DNA of 64,000 bases from the NCBI GenBank assembly GCA_002104945.1, contig MCFH01000007.1:420001-484000 (forward strand), read 5' to 3'. Positions 36,446-49,119 of this stretch are shown piece by piece. The DNA comes from Piromyces finnis (lineage: Eukaryota > Neocallimastigomycota > Neocallimastigomycetes > Neocallimastigales > Neocallimastigaceae). The notes beneath the pieces were generated by a model. It did no database searches, had not been told where the DNA came from, and worked only from the letters and a program-made list of their open reading frames with translations. A program made the translations under genes and the position numbers. The stretch's first letter is position 1; each line of letters begins with the position of its first letter.

Positions 36446-38846
36446 ATGAGCTCAGCAGCATCACAATCCCAAAAACCAGCTTTACAAGGAGTAAAGAATA
36501 AACAAAGAAAGGTAATAACTTGAATTCTGAAAATATACTATTTATTATTTAAATATTTAATTTTTGGGAAAACACAACAACTTTAAAACCATTGAAAAGT
36601 AATAATTGATTGATTAAAGTTAATTTTATTTCAGTGTCAATTAAACTATTAAATATCCGTTTCGATGATAATACATATTTTAATAAAAGATTTATAGTTA
36701 TTAGTTGAAAATTATTAAACCTTTATTTTTTTTTTTTTAAATTCATATTTTATATCCCACCTTTTTTTTTTTATTATAAATTTTATTAAATGGTTAAAAT
36801 TTATTAATTTATTATTATTTTTATTTTTATTTTTATTTTTTTTTATAAATTTTAAACAATTTTAATAGGCAGCTAAAGTTGTTAAACACGATCCAGGATC
36901 CTTCCAAAGCAGTTTATTAACTTCAATTATTGAAGAAGGTGATAGTATTATTGGTGATTTTGACAAGTATTTAAAAATAATTGAAGACCAATCTAATAAA
37001 CTTGATTTTAAAAGATATTCTGAAACTTTATGCGAACTTTTAGTAATTGGTGGTCAATTAGGTAAATAATGTGTTTTTAATAAAATTTCTTTTTTTGAGT
37101 TCATTTTATATCCAATTTTTAAAATAGTAGTATATTATTGAAATAGTAAATGATATTTATTTAAATATGCATATATTAATGAATTTTTAATAATAAACAT
37201 TATTTCATTTTTTTAAATGGAATTATAGTTCCTGGAGGTATTCTTACTGAAGATGGTTTAAATCCAATGTGTCTTTTTGAAACTGATGAAAAACCAGAAA
37301 CTGTTAGAAAACATGTCGAAGTTTTTGAAAAATTAAAGCGTCGTTATAAGGTATTTTTTTTTTTTTTTCTAATTTTATTTTATAAAATATTTATCTTTAT
37401 TAATTTAATTTTGAATCGATCTAAAATCTTTTTCTTTTTATTACTTTATAATACATTCATATATATATGTATATAATGTATATGATATATATAATATGCT
37501 AAAATAAAATTCCTTATTATATCGATAAAATAGTATCTCGAAAGAGCTATGGAAAATAGTTTACCACACATTTTACAACATATTAATAGCTGGACTGAAC
37601 TTCAAAACTTAAAGTTGGAAACTTATATTGGTATTGCTTGTGCTGCTCAAGAAATTCCACTTAGTATTCTTTCATGCTTAAATAAAGATTATTTAGTAAA
37701 GGAAGGTGCTTCTCTTCGTTTTATTACTCAAGTATTTAAGGTTTATCTTCAAGAACAATCTATTGAACATTTCAGTAAGTTTTGAGTTATAATTATAATA
37801 TTCGTTTTTGAAAAAATAATTATATTTATTTTATTTTTAAAACAGCTCACAATTTAAAGAAATCAAAGCTTGATGGTAATTTATTACTTTTCTTCCCACA
37901 AAATAAGAGAACTGATGATTATTTATCTCGTCACTTCATCGCTGAAGATCTTCAACAAATTGTCGATATTTACAAGAACAAGAAGTTAGAAGATACCAAA
38001 AAATTAATTATCAAGACTTTAGAAACTATGTATGAAGATGAAGAAAAACCACAAGAAGTAAGTCTTATTTATACAAATAATATTTATTATTGAAAGTAAA
38101 AAATAGATTCATTAATTTTTTTATTTTGCTTTTGCATCATCAAAAAAAAAAAAAATTTAAAATTATAAAATATAGATTGTTTCTTATCTCAAGAATGAAA
38201 TGGTCGCTAACAAAGAATGGAATGAATCTGACATTACTAAATGCATTTGGGATGCCATTGATTTCGGTAATAAGCCAGATCAAATGGAATCTCAAATTAA
38301 GCGTCAATTAGAAGTAAGTTTAAAGTGTAGATCAAAGAAAGAGAAAATATATATATATTCATAAACTAATGAATAATATCATTTGTTATTATTATATTAT
38401 TTTGTTGCTATTATTATACATTATTATTGTAAATCCTTTATACTTTATACAGTTCTGGAGTCCAATTTTAGAAGTCTTCACAACTTCACCAAAAACTGAA
38501 ATTAATTTACTTTGTAAGGTCCAAAAGGCTTGTTACGAAGATGTTAAATTAATGAAATACTTCCGTCACGCTATTTATTGCTTATACCAAGGTGATGTTT
38601 TATCTGAAGCTGCTATTTTATACTGGTCTGAAAAGGCTATGTTACCACAAGGAAAGAACGTTTTCGCAAAACAAATGGCTCCATTTATTGGTGAGATATT
38701 TATAGTTTTAATGTTTAGATAGATTCAATAGTCTTTTAATTTTTCTAATCAAATTATTTTATATGAAAAAAATATTACCTCTTATTCATCGATATATAGA
38801 TTGGTTAAAGAATGCTGAAGATGAAGATGATTCTGATGAAGAATAA
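36446..38846 (+). CDS. BZW/5MP-type W2-domain translation regulator
   Basis: Eight exons (36446-36511, 36869-37061, 37229-37350, 37534-37774, 37846-38057, 38176-38313, 38453-38690, 38800-38846) encode 418 aa, the usual length of BZW1/2. These eIF5-mimic proteins carry a HEAT-like W2 domain that binds eIF2 and eIF3 and competes with eIF5, tuning start-codon choice. Colinear matches include LDFKRYSETLCELLVIGGQL, PGGILTEDG, RRYKYLE and NLKKSKLDGNLLLFFPQNK, then the C-terminal W2 region (from about residue 240) with FTTSPKTEINLLCKVQ, GDVLSEAAILYW, and the acidic aromatic box ending WLKNAEDEDDSDEE. The N terminus (MSSAASQSQKPALQG...) resembles the family's QKPTLSGQRFKTRKR lead. It converges on the Ran-binding gene. 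Confidence 0.95.
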
Positions 38847-38991
38847 GAAATTAACAGTACTTTTTCAATTTTTTTTTTTTAATTTAAAAAAAAAAAAGTA
38901 ATCAAAAAAATAAAAAAACAAACAAAAAAAAAAAAACATAAATAATAACAAAAATTTTTTATCGTAATATCAATTAATAATTAAAAATAAG

Positions 38992-39024
<33 letters not shown>

Positions 39025-39952
39025 AAATACCACATATAAATAGTAAAAGAAGCCATTAGAGTGATTTCATATTAAATAATAAAAAGCAATTTATTTATTT
39101 ATGTAACATATTAAGAGAGCAATGGGTGATAATTTTTTTTTATACAAAGAGTAGTACACTTTAGAAAAATGATAAAAAAAAAAGTATATATATTAGTTTT
39201 TTTAAGGAAACAGAATATAAAAAATAATAATATTTTTTATGTAGTTCATTATTAGTGATTAAGATGTAAATAATTTTATTTTAATCTTTTTTTTTTTTCT
39301 TTATTTTTCACTAGAAGTTATTAGCGTTTTATAATAATAAATTTAAATCAACTACCCCTAACCAACCAACTAACCAACCAAAAAAAATAATAACAACTAA
39401 AAAAAAAAAAAAAAAAAACACACCAAAATTTAAAATTTTAATTTTATTTATTTTTTTTTTTTTAAAAGTAATCCATCCCACATTAATTAAAGATAATACT
39501 GATAAATATATATATATATATATATAATAAATGAATAAAAAAGAAAGAAAAAATAAAGAATAAAATAATATTAAAAAAAAAAAAGTTAAAACCTTTTAGT
39601 ATATCCTTACACCTTTTGATAAAAAAAAAAGTATACAACTTTAGGAAATTCTTTTAAAAACACCAATTTCATATAGTATATATTTTTATTATTAGTTTTA
39701 TTAATTTTTTTTTTTCTTTATTGAAATTGAGAAGATAAATTATTTCAATTTTTTGAATACTACTATGTATATATATAAAATGAAACTTTTTTTTAAAATA
39801 GAATAAGAAAATCTATTTTTTTTTCTTTGTAATATGTTTTTAATAGTTAAAGATACTTTTCTTCTTCTTTTTTTTTAATCGTTAAGGATTGTATATATAT
39901 ATAAACAAAAAATATATAGAAAATAAAGAAGTCTACTTTTTTTTTAATCTAT
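38847..39952. other. Intergenic between convergent genes
   Basis: Homopolymer-rich 3' flanks of the BZW-type and Ran-binding genes. The short CCAACCAACTAACCAACC repeat at about 39361-39379 stands out. Nothing coding was seen. Confidence 0.6.
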
Positions 39953-41738
39953 CTATTTTTTTGGAATAGCTTTAATTAAGGCTTGACATAATTCATTAGC
40001 ACTCATTGCTGTACCAGCCTAAGATAATTGTTTGAAAAAAAAAAAATATTATATGTATAAAATGTTGGAATAAGGATTAAATCATTATTATGAATGCATT
40101 TATTTGTAAGGTTTTGTAATACCGATATTATTACCTTTATAAGATATTTTTTAATAGTTTTTGAATCGGCAATAGCTGCAAATGAAATGTATTTTTCTTG
40201 AATGACATTAAATTTCATTCCTGGAAGTATTCTTTCATTTAAAATAACTCTTAAAATACCTTCAGATCTCATAACTACATTCCCATATACAAATACATAT
40301 AAATATATTTAAAAAAGTTATACATTTCAATGTTAATATAACCAACCACAGGATAAAATTTCATTAAATTATTATTATTATTATTATTATATATATATGT
40401 ATATAAAAGTATATATTTAATTTACCTAATCTAACTTTAGAATTATCTTCTTTATTTCTATTGATTTTTAACATTCCAATTCCTCTTTCCTTCCATGAAT
40501 TATTTTCATCTTCATATAATTTTGCTCTAACAAAGTGAATACATTCTTCATCTTCTTCACCAGTTTTGGCTAATAATTAAAAAATTATATATACAAATAT
40601 ATATATATATATATAAAATTAATGAAATTTAATTCTTTTCAAGAATTTTGATTGATTCAATTATTATTGTTTTTGTGTAATGAAATTGTTTTTTAAATTT
40701 ATTATTCAATTCAAATTCATCTTAAAAAAAAACTTGTCATTATAATTTATAATAATAATTATATATATATATATATATATTTTTTTTTTTTTGAAAATTC
40801 TTACTATCTGTTTGTTCTTTAAATTGTGAATTCTTGTCATCAGTCTTTTCTTCTTTCTTTTTATCAAAAGGTTTTCCTTCACTTAATAATGATTCAAATG
40901 ATGTATTGTTATTGGTAGATTTTCCGAATGAAGAGAAAGAACTTTTTTCAGTACTTAAACTACCGAAAGGACTTTTATATGAAGCAAATGAAGCAAATGA
41001 AACATTTGATGACTTTTTTTTAATATTTTATATTTTAAATATTCAATGATTATTTGTAAAAATAATTTTTATATTTTAAACTTAATAATTGTATATGAAA
41101 TAGTGATATATATATATCTATGGACATATCTATATTATTTTAAAACCTTATATATATTGTATTAACTTACAGATGAACCAAAAACGCTCTTTTTTGGAGA
41201 TGAACTAGTAGTTTTTTCGTCTGCTTTGTCTTCCTTATCTACCTTTTGTTTTTTAGTTTCTGGTTCTTTTTCATCTTTATCTTCTTTTTTATCTTCCTTT
41301 TTTTCCTTGGATTCTTCTTCCTTTTTTTCAGTAGTTTCATTTTTACTTTCTACTACTTTATCTTTAACTTCAGTTTCAGATTCCTATTATATATATTCAT
41401 TACACAATATATTAAAATAAAACATTTGTTATTACCATTATAATTTTTCAATTGAATTTCTTTTTATTAAAAAAATCGGGTTGAATTCTGAATTGAAGAA
41501 TGTCAATTTATTTAAATAATTGTATATATATATCAATTGGTTACATTTTTCTTTGAATCATCTTCTGATTCTCTTTCTCTTTTTTCACCTTTAAAAAATA
41601 AATTAAAATTTATATATTAAAAAAAACATAAATAAATTATTATAAATTTGTTATTATCATTATTAATATTTATATTTAAACAGTATCTATTGAATTAAGA
41701 TAATTAATATTAAATATTTTACCAGCTACAGGTTTCAT
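39953..41738 (-). CDS. Ran-binding protein, RanBP3/Yrb2/Hba1 type
   Basis: Seven minus-strand exons (41738-41723, 41588-41545, 41383-41171, 41012-40805, 40569-40426, 40274-40135, 40018-39953) encode 276 aa. Residues 1-100 are Lys/Glu-rich with a likely nuclear signal (ETKKQKVDK). Residues 100-150 have Phe-Gly/Ser spacing (VFGSSS, SFGKST) resembling nucleoporin-like repeats of this family. The Ran-binding domain occupies about 165-270: TGEEDEECIHFVRAKLY, WKERGIGMLKINR, RLVMRSEGILRVILN. RanBP3 and Yrb2 bind Ran-GTP and Crm1/exportin-1 in the nucleus to assist nuclear export. The G-x-G-x-L and RLVMR motifs and the FG-like linker favour RanBP3 over the small cytosolic RanBP1. Confidence 0.88.
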
Positions 41739-42445
41739 TTTTATTATTCTAAAATTTACAAAATAAAATAAAAAAAAAAATTATAAAATAAAATTTTTAT
41801 ATCTTTTTTTTTTGTCAATCAGAAAATTTTTAAATGGATAATTTCATACATCTCATATAATAATTAATTAAATTTATTAATTAAAAAATTTTTTGGGAGA
41901 AGGTACTTTACCAAAAAAAAAAAAAAGAAGTAAAATAAATCAAAGGACAGTTTTTTTTTTTTAAATAAAAAAAGTGAATTCTTTTTAAAGTTAAATGAAA
42001 TTATATTATTAGTATTATTAATTTTATTAATTATTATTTTCATTTATAAACATTGAAATATAATAGTTTTTAGGTATAGAAAAAATAAGTAAACAATCAA
42101 AGTATATTAATTATATTATCTAATGTATTTTGAGTAGTGATGAAACAATAGAAAAAAAAAAAAGTAAATAGTTAAAAGATTATTAAACTTATTAAATGTC
42201 AAAAAAAAAAAAAAAAAAAAAATAAAAAATAAAAAAATACAATTAATATATATAAATGTACATAATATTAATTTACACAATTAATATTATATTTATATAA
42301 AATTATCCTTACAGTAAATATACTAAATTATTATCTTTTTCATTTTTTTAAAAAGATAAAATAAAATAAAATGAATAGAAATAAGTATTATTGAGTATTA
42401 TATTATATAAAAAATAACTAATTTTGATACTATTTTTTAAATTAT
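41739..42445. other. Intergenic between tandem minus-strand genes
   Basis: About 700 bp of AT-rich DNA upstream of the Ran-binding gene and downstream of SPAG6. Only A/T runs are visible. Confidence 0.6.
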
Positions 42446-45133
42446 TTAACTATTGATAGAGCAAGTTTGTTGCGTAAATTCATCAATTCTTGAAAGCAAT
42501 ATTTCTGAATATCCTGGAGAATAATATTTTACAATTTCTTCTGGATAACATTTATTAATAAGCATGATATTTTCGGCTAATTTAGAGTAATAAGACGAAT
42601 TATTAACTTCCTTCGATATGTATTTCTGTAATATCTCTTGTAATGTTTTCAGTGAACCAGAGGTAACAAAATCTCTACGTAATGTAACATCATTTGGAAT
42701 AATTTTAGTTAATTGTTCTACGGTTGGTTTTAATATTGATATTGGTGTATCTAATGATAATAATGGTTCTAAACTCTTTAAGTCTAATGTGTTTTCTATG
42801 ATCCATTTTAACGTTTTTTTAATCTATGTGTATTTATACATACATATATTTATTCATATACATATTATATATTTAATGTTAATTATATGAAATAAATTAA
42901 ATAAAGAAATAAATAAAATTTTATTATATATATATGATTTAATTGATGCTTCATAAATTACTTTTGATTTCAAGTCTAAAAATTCTTCTTTGTCGTCTGG
43001 GAAGCTTTGTAAAAGTTTTAATAATAGTTGTAATACCCCATGATCGGTTAAGATTTTTGCGTGCTCAGGACTATGCCTTCCCATTTGACCTAATGTCCAA
43101 ACACATGCAGACTATAATATTATTAATTATATTATTATTATTTGAAAGATAAATATATATAAATATATATATATATATCAATTAGTATTATTATTATTTT
43201 TTATATTGAAGGAGAGGTATAAATTAATAATAATAATAATATATATATGTATATTTTTTTCTTGATAAAAGTTTCTACTTACCAAAACACTTTCATCAGT
43301 TACTTTTTCATCAATTAAAGTTTTTAATAATATTGGAATCGGTTTTGCAAGTAAAACAGAAAATGCAAGGGTATTTGAAAATACACTTATATAACCCAGT
43401 GTCATGATACCTGGAAGTTTTGCTGTTCCTTTTGCACTATCTATATAGTCGATAATTGCTGAAATGCCTCCTGCATTAACAATAATTTGTGCCAGCTATA
43501 ATTATTAAAAGTGTTACAGAAATTAAATATATAGTGGAAAATGTAATAATAAAAATAAATAAGAAAGAAAATAAATAAATATATATGTATATTTGATATA
43601 TTTGATATTATTATAGTTTATTAATTTATTAATTATTTAATGTAATAATTAGAAAAACAATTTTTCTTTTTTTCCTTACATCTACGGAATGTTTCGAAAT
43701 TTCACATACTAATGATGCGGCATTCTTTCGAACATATATATCATTATTCTTTAAACAATATAATACTCTTGGGAAGATTTCTCTATCAACAACCTCTTCA
43801 GCTAAAGTTATATTATGCTTGGCAACTTGACATAAACAAGAACATACTTGTCTAAGTAATTTTGGATCAGAATTATGAATTAATTGTGCCAAGAAGAATA
43901 ATGCGTTTGTATCTACAATATTATGAGCAAGCTTAATAAATTTTTAGTTTTTTAATTTTTTTTATTTTTTTTTTTTTTGTATTTTGATTTTTTTTAATAG
44001 TTAATATATAATAATAGAGAATATTGAATATTTTATTTATTATAAAGTTTGTATATTAATATTAATGAATATTTAAACTAAATATAAATTAAAAAAAAAA
44101 TAATTTATTATCATATACCTCTGATGAATGTTTGGCAATATCGCTTAATGCTGAAATGGATATTTTTCTTAAAGAAAGTTCCGGTTCTTGAACACAAAGA
44201 ATAAGTAATGGTAATGCTCCAGCATCAACGACAGCTTTTGCTAAGTCTTTTTTTTTGAAATATATATATATATATATTAATAATTATATTATACTTATTT
44301 AATATGTATGTAATTTTTTAAAAAAAATAAAGATAAATGATTATATATATATAATTCATTAAAAAAAATTACCTTCATTGTGTTTAGCTATATATCCAAG
44401 TGCCCATGCTGCTGATTCTTTAACTCCTGGATCGAATTCTTCTAAACATTGTACTAATGAAACTAATGCACCAGATTCTACAACACTATTTGCTAATTTT
44501 ACTGAATGTTTTGCTACAGCTAAATTGTTATTATTTTCAAAATAGTAGTTTTTTTTATTATTTATTATCATTTCATTAAATATAGGATTAAATTTTTAAT
44601 TATTTTTGTTTTTAAAAAAATGAAAAATTTATAAATTATTATAATTATTATAATTACTTCTTATAACAAATGCTGCTGCTGTTTTATAAAACCTCTATAA
44701 AAACAGTAATAATAATAAATGTTGTATAACATATAATATAATGAAAATATCAATAATTGTATTTTTAATAAATTATAATTTATAGATTCTTTTTTTTTAT
44801 TTTTTAAGTAAAATATGAAAATGTCACTATATTATGTACATTTTGATTCTTTAACGAAAAAATAAGATGAGGTAAAATATCAGAATCCACTACTGCTTCT
44901 GCTAATTCTTCACTATAATTAGCTAATCTTCCAATAGCCAATGCTGCTGCTTGTTGGATTGCTGGTACATTATCTAATAATAATGGTCTTAGTAATGGTA
45001 AAACATTATGAGATTGTAAAGTACTAACATAAGTTTCACGTTGAGCTAATTCAGCAATTGTTTGAGCAAAGGATAATCTTTCTTTTTGATATTTATCTAA
45101 AGTATTGGATACAATTCTATTTATTGCTAACAT
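42446..45133 (-). CDS. SPAG6: Sperm-associated antigen 6 / PF16, axonemal central-pair armadillo protein
   Basis: Eight minus-strand exons (45133-44840, 44694-44658, 44519-44373, 44246-44119, 43931-43680, 43495-43283, 43111-42962, 42823-42446) encode 532 aa. The chain matches human SPAG6 and Chlamydomonas PF16 throughout: QQAAALAIGRLANYSEELAEAVV, RFYKTAAAFVIR, FDPGVKESAAWALGYIAKHN, LSDIAKHSSELA, NAGGISAIIDYI, WTLGQMGRHSPEHA, and the C-terminal CYPEEIVKYYSPGYSEILL. About eight armadillo repeats, each with the family's A-K/R-H signature. PF16 stabilises the C1 microtubule of the central pair and is needed for flagellar beating, so its presence implies a motile flagellated stage (zoospores). It is divergent from BBS4. 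Confidence 0.95.
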
Positions 45134-45934
45134 TATTTTTCTTCTTTAAAATATTATATAGGTATTTTTTTTCTTTCTTTTGTTCTTTTTTTTTTTTTTT
45201 TTTTTTTTTTTCCTTATAGCAGAGGTTTAGAGATATATAAATATTTTGATGGGATAAAATTTTTTTTTTTTTATAATTTTCAATTCATAGTATTTTTTTT
45301 AATTATACTAGAGCTTTTTTTTTTATATTCTTTGATAATAATTTCTTTTTTCTTTCTTTCTTTCTCTTCTTTTTATTTTTTTTATCTTTAAAATAACTAT
45401 AATTTTATGATTTATTAAAATTTGTTAACTTTGGTTTTAAAATATTTTATCAAAAAAAAATATATATTAATTATACTTATTTCGATAGCCATCTACATTG
45501 GCCAATATAAAAATATGTTTAATTTTTTATAATCCTTTCAAATAGAAAAAAATAAAAACAATCATAATTTTAACAATTAAGATTTTTTAAATTTTAATCT
45601 TAATAAGAGATTATAAAATATAAAATTATACCTCTGTTATTTATTATTGAACTTTATTTTATGGAATAAATTCAAAAGATTATAAATGAAAAACTCTATG
45701 TAATTTTAAAAGTTTATTTTCTTTTGAGAAATGTTGAAAGATTTTTAATTTGAAAAAATATTAAAAAAATGAAAAAGTTTAAAAATTGTACAGTAAATTT
45801 CTGTAGAAGATAATAAAAATAAAAAATTAAAAAAAAAGGATAATATAATTAAAATAATAGTTTTATTTTTTTTATAGAATATTTAATTAATAAAGAATAA
45901 CTAAATATATTTAAATAATCACACACAAAAAAAA
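45134..45934. promoter_or_regulatory. Shared divergent upstream region of SPAG6 and BBS4
   Basis: 801 bp separate the two start codons. Most is A/T. One G/C-richer island, 45481-45506, contains the perfect palindrome ATTGGCCAAT (45497-45506), which presents a CCAAT box on both strands, as CCAAT-binding factors use. The adjoining GATAGCCATCTAC was considered as an RFX X-box but does not fit the consensus well. A bidirectional promoter is inference. Confidence 0.4.
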
Positions 45935-48673
45935 ATGAGTGTACCGAGTGATTATTTAAAAAGTTCATCAATTAATTCAGAATTTAATTTAGATATTTCT
46001 GATGATGAAGGTGAATATTTGAATATTTATATATAAAAGGAAAAAAAAAAAAAGGTCAATTCTTATTTTTATTGTAATATACTAATATTCTAACTCTAAT
46101 CAACGCCATAAAATAGATATAATTATAAATAAACCAGCATTAAAAGTATCAACAACGAAATGTCCTTCAGAGGCATGGAAAAATCAATTATGGCATTTAT
46201 ATCATTTATATGTTACAAAACAACATCAAGAATGTTTGGTATTACTATGAATATATATTATTTAGTATAATTTGAGATTTTTTTTAACTCATATCAATTA
46301 TACTATTTAATTCATTTTATATAAAGGATATTATAGAAGAAATTTTAAAAGCAACAAATAATCACAGTGTATATCCACTTTACCTAAAAGGTAACAAATA
46401 TAATTGACATTAAAGGAAAAAAAAATTAATTCATAAATACATAAAGAAAGAAAGAAAAAAAAAACTAAATTTATTCCTATGAAATAATAGCTTTAATATT
46501 AAGATATAATGGGGAAATAGAAGAATCATTAGAAATACTAAGGATGGTTGAACAATTGGATCCAACAAATATCATAAATATTAAACAAATTGGAAGATCA
46601 TTGTAAATTATTTAAAAATCATAAAAATTATGGATTGTAAAAAAGAAAGGAAATATTTTTAATATATTTATATTTTAAATTTAGGTTTTTACTTGGAAAA
46701 CATAGAGCAGCAATAGAAGTCTATGATGATGCATTAAGATTAGCAGGAAAGGATTGGGTATTTTATTAAAGAAGTTTTAATACTTTTTTTTAAAATTTAT
46801 GTTATATATATATATGTATTATATTTTGCTATTCTATCATTATTTACTTTTATAAAATAAAAAAAATTAAAAGGAAATATATCATAATAGAGGAATATGC
46901 TTTATGTATTTAAAAGATTATAGAAAGGTTAAATGAATAAATAAATTAATAATATACTTATTTATATATAAACAATAATTAACAAATATATAAATGTACA
47001 AGTAGTAATTAAATATTATATTCAATTCTTCTTTTAAATATATATATATTTTAAAAAAATAAAATCATTTTAATAAAATAATAGGCAATAGAAAGTTTTT
47101 ATAAAGCATTAGAAATTAATAACAATGATTCAACATATACTCATTTGGGAAAATTACTGGTTTTATGTGGGGAATATGAGGAGGCTATAGCGTTATATGA
47201 ACAAGCAATAACGTATGAATTAATAATTACATGATTTAAATATTATAATACAGCACCAAAAAAAAAAAAAATATAGCATTTCATTATTAACAAGTATTTT
47301 AAATTGAAAAATGATAAATATATTAACCTTACCTAATTATTAATAAAACTTATAAACGATATTTGATTTTATAGGATAAGTCCTGATAATGTAGATTTTT
47401 TAACTGTTCTTGGATTACTATATTTAAGGAAAGATGATTATCCTTGCGCTTTTAATTATATTGGAAGAGCTTTATCATATGATCAAACTAATATTAATGT
47501 AAATTTTATAATTTATTTTTCGTTAATATATATATTATTTTTAACTATAATTGTAACTATAATAGTTATATTTATTATTATTGCTATTGAATATAGTTTA
47601 TAATTTTGTATGACTTTATTAATATCCATTTAATTTTTTTTGATTTATAATAATATTTATAAAAAAAAATATATTTATTAATATATATAGGGTATCTTAG
47701 CGGCAGGTTCCATAATGCAAAATAATTATGAATTTGAAGGCGCATTAATGAAATATCGTATTGGGGCTGTATTAAATCCAGATTCTTTTGAATTATGGAA
47801 TAACATTGGTATGTGCTTTTTTGGAAAGAATAAAATTATTGCTGTAAGTTTTTTTTTAATTTCTAATAATTACCTTAATAGCTTGAAATTTATTAATAAC
47901 GGCGTATATATATTTAATAGGCTATATCCTGTTTAAAAAAAGCATTATACCTTGCACCTAATGAATGGAAAATATCATATAATCTAGGCTTAGTCCATTT
48001 AAAACATGAACAGTATGCATTAAGATGTCTATAATATAATTCTTTTTTTTATTAAATTTTATTAAATATTATTATTATTATTATTATTGTTGTTGTTATT
48101 ATTAATTATTATTATTAATTATTATTATTATTGTTATTATTATTAATTACTACTACTACTACTACTATTACTATTACTATGTGTAGATATGTATCAGCTT
48201 TTAGATTTTTTACTTCGGCTACTAATTTATATCCAAAATATTCAGATACATATATATGGTTGGGTGTAACTTTAAATAAACTTGGTGATTTTGAAAATTC
48301 AAAAATAGCATTTCATAAAGGACTTGATATAAATAGGTAAATTTATTTTAAATATATATATATATATATATAATATAATATTAATATTACTTTTAAATTC
48401 ATTATTTAACCTTATTATGTTTAATTTACATTTTTATACTTTAAATTACTGATCTTTAATATTAATAATTTTTAAAGTTTGAATATTATTGGATATATAA
48501 ATTTTGCAGTAGTTTTAAGCGAACATTGCTGCCATGAAGATGCAAAGTTAAACTTATTTAGATTTAAAGAATTATATTATCAAATTCCTGAAGAAGAAAG
48601 AGAAGACTTAGATTTAATAGAAATGAAAGAAATTGCAATAGCTCTAGGGAAAAAATATAACATAACAATTTAA
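45935..48673 (+). CDS. BBS4: Bardet-Biedl syndrome 4 protein homolog (BBSome TPR subunit)
   Basis: Twelve exons (45935-46010, 46117-46238, 46327-46390, 46491-46602, 46685-46757, 46874-46927, 47085-47212, 47375-47498, 47691-47843, 47921-48012, 48187-48336, 48478-48673) encode 447 aa. Close colinear matches to BBS4 are [121 protein letters not shown]. About ten TPR repeats fill the protein. BBS4 is a scaffold subunit of the BBSome, the coat that moves membrane proteins in and out of cilia with intraflagellar transport. The protein lacks the long Ser/Pro tail of human BBS4. Confidence 0.94.
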
Positions 48674-49119
48674 TTCTATTTTACCTATAGAAATTTTCAT
48701 TAATAGTTTAAAACTCTTTTTTTTTTTATTTTTCCATGAAAGTATATCTTATGTATGCGATTACTTTTGTTAAATCAATATTAATATGTGTCAATTTAAT
48801 TTATTTTAATAAAAACTATTCTATTACTATTTGAAAAACATGCTTTTTTTTTTTTATAAATTAATTTTAATTATAGATTAATCGGAATATTAATGTTTAA
48901 TATTAATTAAACTTTTTATTTTACATTTTCCTTTTTTAACAATGTAAAAAAAAAAAAAAAAATTATCAAAATTAAATATATCATTTAATTTTTTTTTTTT
49001 AATTTTTAGTTTTGAATTTATTTTTGAATTTATTATTACTTTGAATATTAAAAGATATATATTAAAATTAAATAAATTGGTTATTATATATAATAATATA
49101 ACATCTTATTGTATTATTA
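48674..49119. other. Intergenic, AT-rich
   Basis: 446 bp between the BBS4 stop and the RasGAP start, both on the plus strand. A/T runs only. Confidence 0.6.

Noticed and set aside
45481-45506. RFX X-box in the SPAG6-BBS4 gap
   Set aside because: GATAGCCATCTAC resembles a half site but does not meet the inverted-repeat consensus; only the CCAAT palindrome is reported.
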